From Desulfobacterales bacterium (GTDB lineage Bacteria; Desulfobacterota; Desulfobacteria; Desulfobacterales; RPRI01), in assembly GCA_030689795.1 (NCBI GenBank), contig JAUYEO010000052.1, positions 1 through 10,262 on the forward strand: DNA of 10,262 bases, given 5' to 3'. The notes beneath the pieces were generated by a model. It was not told the DNA's origin and searched no databases. It saw nothing but the letters and a program-made list of their open reading frames with translations. Positions 6,498-10,262 of this stretch are shown here, piece by piece. Both the position numbers and the translations under genes were made by a program. The first letter of the stretch is position 1. Each line of letters begins with the position of its first letter.

Positions 6498-7697
6498 TTA
6501 AATCATAAATTTTCCGTTTTCATAAATAATGACTTTTTCACCTGATGATAGATGGGCGGTGACTCTTTTCTTCTCGGTATTGACAAGATCCCAGTGGAGT
6601 GCCGAGTCATTGAATCCTAAATTCTTCTTGATTTCACCCGTCAGTTTTTTCGGATCTCCCGAGAATGTGTCCGAATAGGATGAGCCGACGGCTATATGAC
6701 AGTTGCCGAAGCGGCCGCCGTAGTTTTCGTCAAAAAGGGTGTTTGCCATAAACCTGTTTATTTTCGAAAACCTCCTGTCGGTCAGGGAAAATTCCCCTAT
6801 CCTGTTTGCGCCCTTATCCATTGCCAGTTGTTTTCTCACGAAGGTTTCCCCTGTTTCCGCGTCTATTTTTACCGCCGAGCCTTTCTTGAACTCGAGCCTG
6901 ACATTTTCAACGTAATTACCGCTCCTGTATGACGGCTGGTCGGCAAAGTATTTTCCCCTGGTTCCCCTCCAGTCCGGAGAGATGAATAACTCGAAACTTG
7001 GAATATTATGACCCGATATGCCGATCCATTTTCTCTGAGCGCCGGGCGTGATTTCAAGGTCGATATTTTCCGATTCAATCCGGTATGACCTGACGGTCAT
7101 GCCGTTAAGCCATTTTTTTATCCGTGCGGCGTTGCTGTAAACTTTTTGCCATTCCTCAACAGGCGATTCCTTGTTTAAAAAGCATGCGGCAGCGATTTCG
7201 TTTGTGTATTCTTTCATGGATAACCCTGCATGTTTCGCCAGTTCTTCGGTCGGAAGCATGCAGAGTGTCCAGCCGAAAGCGCCTTCTTCCTCCCTTTTGT
7301 CGATAATATCCCTTAAATGTTTCCTTGCTACTGCGGCCTTTCCGATTTTTCCTGGATCGATGCCGCTCAGATGAGTTATCGATTCAGGAGCATGGAGAAA
7401 AATGCTGCCGTTTATGTTTTTATAAAGCGCTTCTTCGCCGGGAGGCGTGAAAACAAGTTGCCTGCTGTTTGAAATATCGTAAAAGCTGCGCTCCATGACC
7501 GGGGTGGAGTTCATTCTCAAAATCGGGTTTATGCCCATCTTTAAGAGTTTTTCGTTTAAGATCTCGGCAAGCCGGACTGCAGCAAGGTTATATCTGATTA
7601 AAACCGTGTCATTTTTTTTATATATGCCTGTCCGGGCTGTCTTAAGCCCCCAGAGAAGCACATCCGCATACCTGTAAAGCTGTTTTTCGGTCAGCAT
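6498..7697 (-). CDS. M29-family metalloaminopeptidase
   Basis: This 399-aa protein matches the thermophilic (M29) aminopeptidase family, cytoplasmic enzymes with a two-metal site that remove N-terminal residues from peptides. Likely metal and catalytic residues are E236 (NIPSFELF), E302 (NRIGEFSL), H334 (NCHIAVGSSY, with Y341), and H368 with D370 (ALHWDLV). These correspond by pattern to the ligands of the Thermus enzyme. The N-terminal domain (~1-200) is the usual Rossmann-like half and contains DPGKIGKAAVARKHLRD. The first metal-binding strand reads SFELF where many relatives have TEEVF, so one of two adjacent acids is absent. The ligand itself appears retained. GAGAGG just before the ATG at 7697 supports the start. 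It lies 79 bases downstream of the small gene on the same strand and is probably co-transcribed with it. Confidence 0.87.
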   Translation of the reverse strand: MLTEKQLYRYADVLLWGLKTARTGIYKKNDTVLIRYNLAAVRLAEILNEKLLKMGINPILRMNSTPVMERSFYDISNSRQLVFTPPGEEALYKNINGSIFLHAPESITHLSGIDPGKIGKAAVARKHLRDIIDKREEEGAFGWTLCMLPTEELAKHAGLSMKEYTNEIAAACFLNKESPVEEWQKVYSNAARIKKWLNGMTVRSYRIESENIDLEITPGAQRKWIGISGHNIPSFELFISPDWRGTRGKYFADQPSYRSGNYVENVRLEFKKGSAVKIDAETGETFVRKQLAMDKGANRIGEFSLTDRRFSKINRFMANTLFDENYGGRFGNCHIAVGSSYSDTFSGDPKKLTGEIKKNLGFNDSALHWDLVNTEKKRVTAHLSSGEKVIIYENGKFMI

Positions 7698-7776
7698 TCT
7701 TTTCCTCTCATATTATTATTTCTTCAGACAGTGCCGATCCTTTGTTGCCTGCCGTTTACCATAAACTATCGGCCGT

Positions 7777-8034
7777 TCACTGCTGTTGGCTATCTTTCAG
7801 AAAAAGCGAGTGATACTCAGGTTCGCTCAGGTGATTTTTGAGAATTTTAGTTATCATGAAAAATATCCCGGAAAGCTCTTCATCAGTAAGCCTTCCGATC
7901 AGTTTTTCCGTGAGAGTGTCGTCGGAAAATTTTTGAAGGTAGTACCGGACCGTGTTTTCATCGGTCTCTCTGTCAAAACCGAATCCGACAAGACCGGTGT
8001 ATCTTTCTACAAAATGATGTGAATGAGTCTTCAT
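7777..8034 (-). CDS. Small conserved protein of unknown function (85 aa)
   Basis: An 85-residue acidic protein, starting MKTHSHHFVERYTGLVGFG and then FDRETDENTVRYYLQKF. It appears all-helical after the first ~20 residues, with a second helical block (DEELSGIFFMITKILKNHL) and a polar end. I see no signal peptide, membrane span or catalytic motif. The wording of the N-terminal half is reminiscent of a small uncharacterised 'cytoplasmic protein' of sulfate-reducing Deltaproteobacteria, from memory only. A GAGG ribosome-binding sequence eight bases before the ATG, a codon pattern like the neighbours, and same-strand placement ahead of the aminopeptidase argue it is real. The His-rich N-terminus (HSHH) could bind metal, but that is speculation. 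The opposite-strand 78-codon frame here is a shadow. Confidence 0.72.
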   Translation of the reverse strand: MKTHSHHFVERYTGLVGFGFDRETDENTVRYYLQKFSDDTLTEKLIGRLTDEELSGIFFMITKILKNHLSEPEYHSLFLKDSQQQ

Positions 8035-8057
8035 GTCTTACGCCTCTTTTTTTATCA

Positions 8058-8118
8058 CCACAGAGACACGGAGGACACAGAGACATTATTTCACTTTGTG
8101 CCTATGTGCCTTTGCCCC
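8058..8118. repeat. Diverged 'CACAGAGACAC' dispersed inverted repeat
   Basis: The left arm (8058-8082) contains CCACAGAGACACGGAGG and the right arm (8094-8118) CTTTGTGCCTATGTGCC. They are complementary with one bulge and mostly transition differences, around an 11-base AT-rich loop. This is the familiar dispersed repeat found in many unrelated bacteria and archaea, which often yields spurious translations like SPQRHGG (as it does here on the + strand). It sits in the spacer between the divergent small-protein and hydrolase genes, leaving the 3' part of the spacer free for a hydrolase promoter. Confidence 0.75.
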
Positions 8119-8138
8119 TTTTATCCTTCATTATTAAG

Positions 8139-8167
8139 TTGACTTTATATCCGTCTTATTGTGTATT
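8139..8167 (+). promoter_or_regulatory. Candidate sigma-70-type promoter for the alpha/beta hydrolase gene
   Basis: TTGACT at 8139-8144 (5 of 6 to TTGACA) is followed after 17 bases by TGTATT at 8162-8167 (4 of 6 to TATAAT). It lies just downstream of the dispersed repeat and about 75 bases before the TTG start. An AT-rich TTTATATAAA stretch at 8176-8185 is an alternative -10 region but lacks a well-placed -35. The call rests on consensus match only. Confidence 0.35.
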
Positions 8168-8242
8168 CCGGCTGGTTTATATAAAGAAAATGAAGAACGG
8201 TCAACATAAGTTTATCTTAAAATTCCGGGGGATAATATCACT

Positions 8243-9142
8243 TTGGTTTTTGATTATTTCACTTCGTCAGATAAGGTTTCAATCCGTTATGGAATATGGG
8301 ATTGCGGGGCGAAAACAAAAAAAGGCTCCGTTATTCTGCTCGGCGGCAGAAAAGAGTTCATGGAGAAATATGCAGAGACAATAGAGGAGTTGAAGCAAAG
8401 GCAATTTGATGTTTACAGTATGGACTGGAGGGGGCAGGGCCTTTCAGCGCGTATCCTTGCAAACAGGCAGAAGGGTTATATCAGCAATTATAGTGAATAC
8501 CTGGAGGATTTGAATTATTTTGTAAACAATATCGTCAGGCCTGCTGCCGTTTCGCCTATAATAATTCTTGGCCATTCGATGGGCGGACACGTAGCGCTTC
8601 GTTTTTTGCATGATTTCCCTGAAGCAGCCGATAAAGCTGTCCTGACATCCCCCATGATAGATATTAATATCCCCACATTTCCAAGATGGCTTGTGAGATT
8701 TATTGCTTTTTGTGCGTCAGGGGCTGGTTTCGGGCATTCTTATTCGGTTGGCTCAAAAGGCTATTCCGTTTCAAACATAAAGTTTGAAGGAAACATTCTT
8801 ACATCCGATCCGGTGCGCTTCATGGATGAGCACAGGGCAATTGCCGAAAGCCCTGAGCTTGCCCTGGGTGGTGTTACATACGGGTGGCTTGCAGCGACAT
8901 TTAGATCGATAGATATTTTATCGGGCGCAGAATACGCCGGGAAAATAAAGACGCCGGTATTGATTATCAGCGCCGGTAAAGACAGAATAGTATCTGAAGC
9001 GGCCCAGAGAGACATATGTTCGGTAATGGGGAAAGGCAGCTTTGTAAGCATCCCTGATTCATTCCACGAAATCCTGAAAGAAAGAGATGCAGTCAGGAAA
9101 ACCTTCTGGAAGGAGTTTGATAAATTTGCCTCTGAATCATGA
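8243..9142 (+). CDS. Alpha/beta hydrolase, lysophospholipase / monoacylglycerol-lipase-like
   Basis: This 299-aa protein has the Hydrolase_4 (PldB-like) layout. An early strand SVILLGGRKEFMEKY occupies the usual HG-x-x-E position, followed by VYSMDWRGQGLS, the nucleophile elbow LGHSMGGH with S112, then the acid D247 in ISAGKDRIV and H275 in DSFHEIL. The triad is complete. Relatives cleave acyl esters of lysophospholipids or monoglycerides; the true substrate is not determined by sequence. The oxyanion region reads LLGGRKEF rather than the common HGxxE. No signal peptide is seen, so it should be cytosolic or peripheral. The start is TTG at 8243, the first start-type codon after an in-frame stop at 8207 and the only one that preserves the N-terminal strand. 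GGGGG at 8227-8231 is a plausible but slightly distant ribosome-binding site. It converges with the GDPD gene, four bases apart. Confidence 0.85.
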   Translation: MVFDYFTSSDKVSIRYGIWDCGAKTKKGSVILLGGRKEFMEKYAETIEELKQRQFDVYSMDWRGQGLSARILANRQKGYISNYSEYLEDLNYFVNNIVRPAAVSPIIILGHSMGGHVALRFLHDFPEAADKAVLTSPMIDINIPTFPRWLVRFIAFCASGAGFGHSYSVGSKGYSVSNIKFEGNILTSDPVRFMDEHRAIAESPELALGGVTYGWLAATFRSIDILSGAEYAGKIKTPVLIISAGKDRIVSEAAQRDICSVMGKGSFVSIPDSFHEILKERDAVRKTFWKEFDKFASES

Positions 9143-9157
9143 CTTTTTACGAAGCCG
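9139..9157. repeat. Gene-end repeat copy at the convergent hydrolase/GDPD junction
   Basis: ATGACTTTTTACGAAGCCG here matches, in reverse complement, the left edge of the 2169-2343 block (2170-2188) at 18 of 19 bases, and its core matches both arms at 157-230. It overlaps the stop of the hydrolase gene (TGA, 9140-9142), supplies the stop of the GDPD gene (TAA on the minus strand, 9147-9149) and encodes the GDPD C-terminal residues. Confidence 0.65.
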
Positions 9158-9923
9158 GCACCCTTTTCAGATAACCGCAAAGCTTGCCCGGATTGTCCGT
9201 CATGATGACTTCGGCGCCTAAGTCAAGTGCCTTTGCTGCCTGTTCAAGTGTGTTGCATGAATATGTCAAAACTGAATAACCGCCTGTTTTAGCTTTTTCC
9301 ATGAAGCTGCCGGAAAGGTTCCCGATCGGCAGGCAGAGACCGTGAATGTAAGAAGGATAAGATGCCTGAGTCAAAGAAGCTCCGGAAAGATTAAAAACAT
9401 ATTTATATGCCTGCGCCTTGTTATAGGCAAATTCGAGCAGTTTCGGGTTGAAACATAGAATGTGAATGCTGCCTGAATATTTATGCGGCACCTTCTTTTT
9501 TATGATCTCTAAAACCTTTAATGTAAGAATCCTGGATGTTTCTGACAGAGAATATTCTTCATCGGTTTTGATTTCAACAAAAAGGCGGGTTCTTCTGCAG
9601 TAAAGGTCGATTGTCTTTTCAAATGTCAGAATCCTTTCTGTCGAATAGTTTTTGGAGAACCAGCTTCCCCAGTCGGAATCTGAAAGTTCGTCAAAGAAAC
9701 AGGATTCAATTTTCCTGCGTGACCCGGTGATCCGCGACAGTGTTTTATCGTGATGTATGACCGGTATCCCTTCGCGGGTGATCCTGACATCGAATTCTAT
9801 GCCGTCGACAGGATATTTCAACGCGGCATCAAAGGCCGAACGGGTATTTTCGGGCGCTTCTTCATTTGCTCCCCTGTGCGCGACAATCAACAACTTTTTC
9901 CTGCCGGTTATGGATTTTTTCAT
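9147..9923 (-). CDS. Glycerophosphodiester phosphodiesterase (GDPD family)
   Basis: At 258 aa this is a compact cytosolic-type GDPD, which hydrolyses glycerophosphodiesters to glycerol-3-phosphate and an alcohol. The TIM-barrel signature is clear: AHRGANEEAPENT (H16, R17, E25, N26), GIEFDVRITREGIPVIHHD (E43, D45, H58) and the later metal ligand LFVEIK (E117, K119). Near the C-terminus, TYSCNTLEQAAKALDLGAEVIMTDNPG holds the usual last strands and TDNP motif. No signal peptide is present, so it probably acts on internal headgroup products. GGGAG before the ATG at 9923 supports the start. The last residues (KRVPAS) and the stop come from the junction repeat, so the C-terminus may be slightly altered relative to relatives. 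With the converging lysophospholipase-like hydrolase it could act in stepwise phospholipid breakdown, but opposite strands mean they are not one operon. Confidence 0.9.
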   Translation of the reverse strand: MKKSITGRKKLLIVAHRGANEEAPENTRSAFDAALKYPVDGIEFDVRITREGIPVIHHDKTLSRITGSRRKIESCFFDELSDSDWGSWFSKNYSTERILTFEKTIDLYCRRTRLFVEIKTDEEYSLSETSRILTLKVLEIIKKKVPHKYSGSIHILCFNPKLLEFAYNKAQAYKYVFNLSGASLTQASYPSYIHGLCLPIGNLSGSFMEKAKTGGYSVLTYSCNTLEQAAKALDLGAEVIMTDNPGKLCGYLKRVPAS

Positions 9924-10262
9924 TTCCGCTCCCTCGTCACTCCTTTATAAAAAAGGGGTTCAGCATATTTTGATCCGCCTCATACGGATTGGATTCCCGC
10001 GGCCCGGCGGACTTCGACAGGTTCAGGCCCCAAGTGTGTCAGGGGTACCGGCTCGCCCAAGTCTTTCGCAGTAGTGGCTCAAAAAGACGTAAACGTAAAA
10101 GGATTTTTACGAAATCATAATACATATATCATGTAACTTAATTCTTGTCACTATCATTAAAATTAACACCGCCCGAAAGATTTATATGAATTCCCGGTAA
10201 TCGGGAGGTAAACACCAGTATATCATAATTATATTAAGAGATACATCATTGAATCTTGTTTT
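9924..10262. other. Gene-free right end with a GC-rich foldable patch
   Basis: I find no supportable gene in these 339 bases. From about 9995 to 10080 the composition becomes GC-rich, then turns strongly AT-rich. The patch can fold: 10007-10014 pairs with 10059-10063 plus 10067-10069 across a 3-base bulge, and inside it GGCCCC (10026-10031) pairs with GGGG (10042-10045) and CC (10048-10049). It contains CTTCGACAGGTTCAGG, similar to short 'TTCGACA.GCTCAG' repeats scattered in many genomes. Reading frames through it are short and start-less on both strands. A further small hairpin, TCCCG/CGGGA, is at 10192-10206. The upstream promoter of the minus-strand GDPD gene should lie in this interval, but I cannot place it. 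Confidence 0.5.
10094..10111. repeat. Short palindromic hairpin, TTTTTACGAA-type
   Basis: CGTAAAA at 10094-10100 pairs perfectly with TTTTACG at 10105-10111 around a 4-base loop (GGAT). The right arm with its flank (TTTTTACGAA, 10104-10113) is identical to the core of the repeats at 219-230 and 9139-9157, but without the flanking GACT and GCCG. It may be a diverged member or chance similarity in AT-rich DNA. Confidence 0.45.

Noticed and set aside
8019..8384. 121-codon plus-strand frame (MNESSCLTPLFLSPQRHGG...)
   Set aside because: The SPQRHGG stretch is the well-known spurious translation of the CACAGAGACAC repeat, and the frame runs into the hydrolase gene out of phase.
1..10262. CRISPR array, tRNA/rRNA gene, transposase, toxin-antitoxin or defence cassette
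   Set aside because: Reading both strands I found no regularly spaced direct repeats, no tRNA-like T-arm and acceptor pairing, and no protein with transposase, nuclease-toxin or defence motifs.

Overview
The window looks like chromosomal DNA from a Desulfobacterota (deltaproteobacterial, sulfate-reducer-like) genome or metagenomic contig. The reasons are the gene order DUF4911-like / miaB / DUF151 nuclease, a host gene style of moderate GC (roughly mid-40s percent by eye), and dispersed intergenic repeats of a kind I associate with that group. This taxonomic call is an inference, because no rRNA or other marker is present.

Layout. At 1-2166 (+) lie the 3' end of a small conserved protein gene, then miaB (tRNA A37 methylthiotransferase), which overlaps a DUF151 'bifunctional nuclease family' gene by 11 bases. 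A repeat-bearing spacer (2169-2343) separates these from a PHP-domain phosphoesterase gene (2360-2995, GTG start). At 3292-6393 (+) is a tightly overlapping three-gene operon: a periplasmic adaptor (membrane fusion protein), an FtsX/MacB-type permease and an ABC ATPase. This operon is visibly more GC-rich (about 60 percent by eye) than both flanks and is preceded by an FNR/CRP-type palindrome (3149-3164) with a -10-like element at class II spacing. It looks horizontally acquired. At 8034-6498 (-) are a small 85-aa protein gene and an M29-family aminopeptidase gene. A diverged 'CACAGAGACAC' dispersed inverted repeat sits in the divergent spacer. At 8243-9142 (+) is a lysophospholipase-like alpha/beta hydrolase (TTG start), which converges with a glycerophosphodiester phosphodiesterase gene at 9923-9147 (-). 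The last ~340 bases hold no gene I can support, but contain a GC-rich foldable patch and two short hairpins.

Functionally this is mostly housekeeping: tRNA modification, peptide turnover and lipid-headgroup turnover. The transporter operon is the clear outlier. A second recurring theme is the short sequence TTCGTAAAAAGTC and its variants. It appears at the end of the first gene, just after the DUF151 stop, exactly at the convergent hydrolase/GDPD junction (where it provides one stop codon and overlaps the other), and in weaker form near the right edge. I found no CRISPR array, tRNA, rRNA, transposase or defence system, and no clearly novel multi-gene system. The best leads are the imported transporter with its regulatory box and the gene-end repeats.
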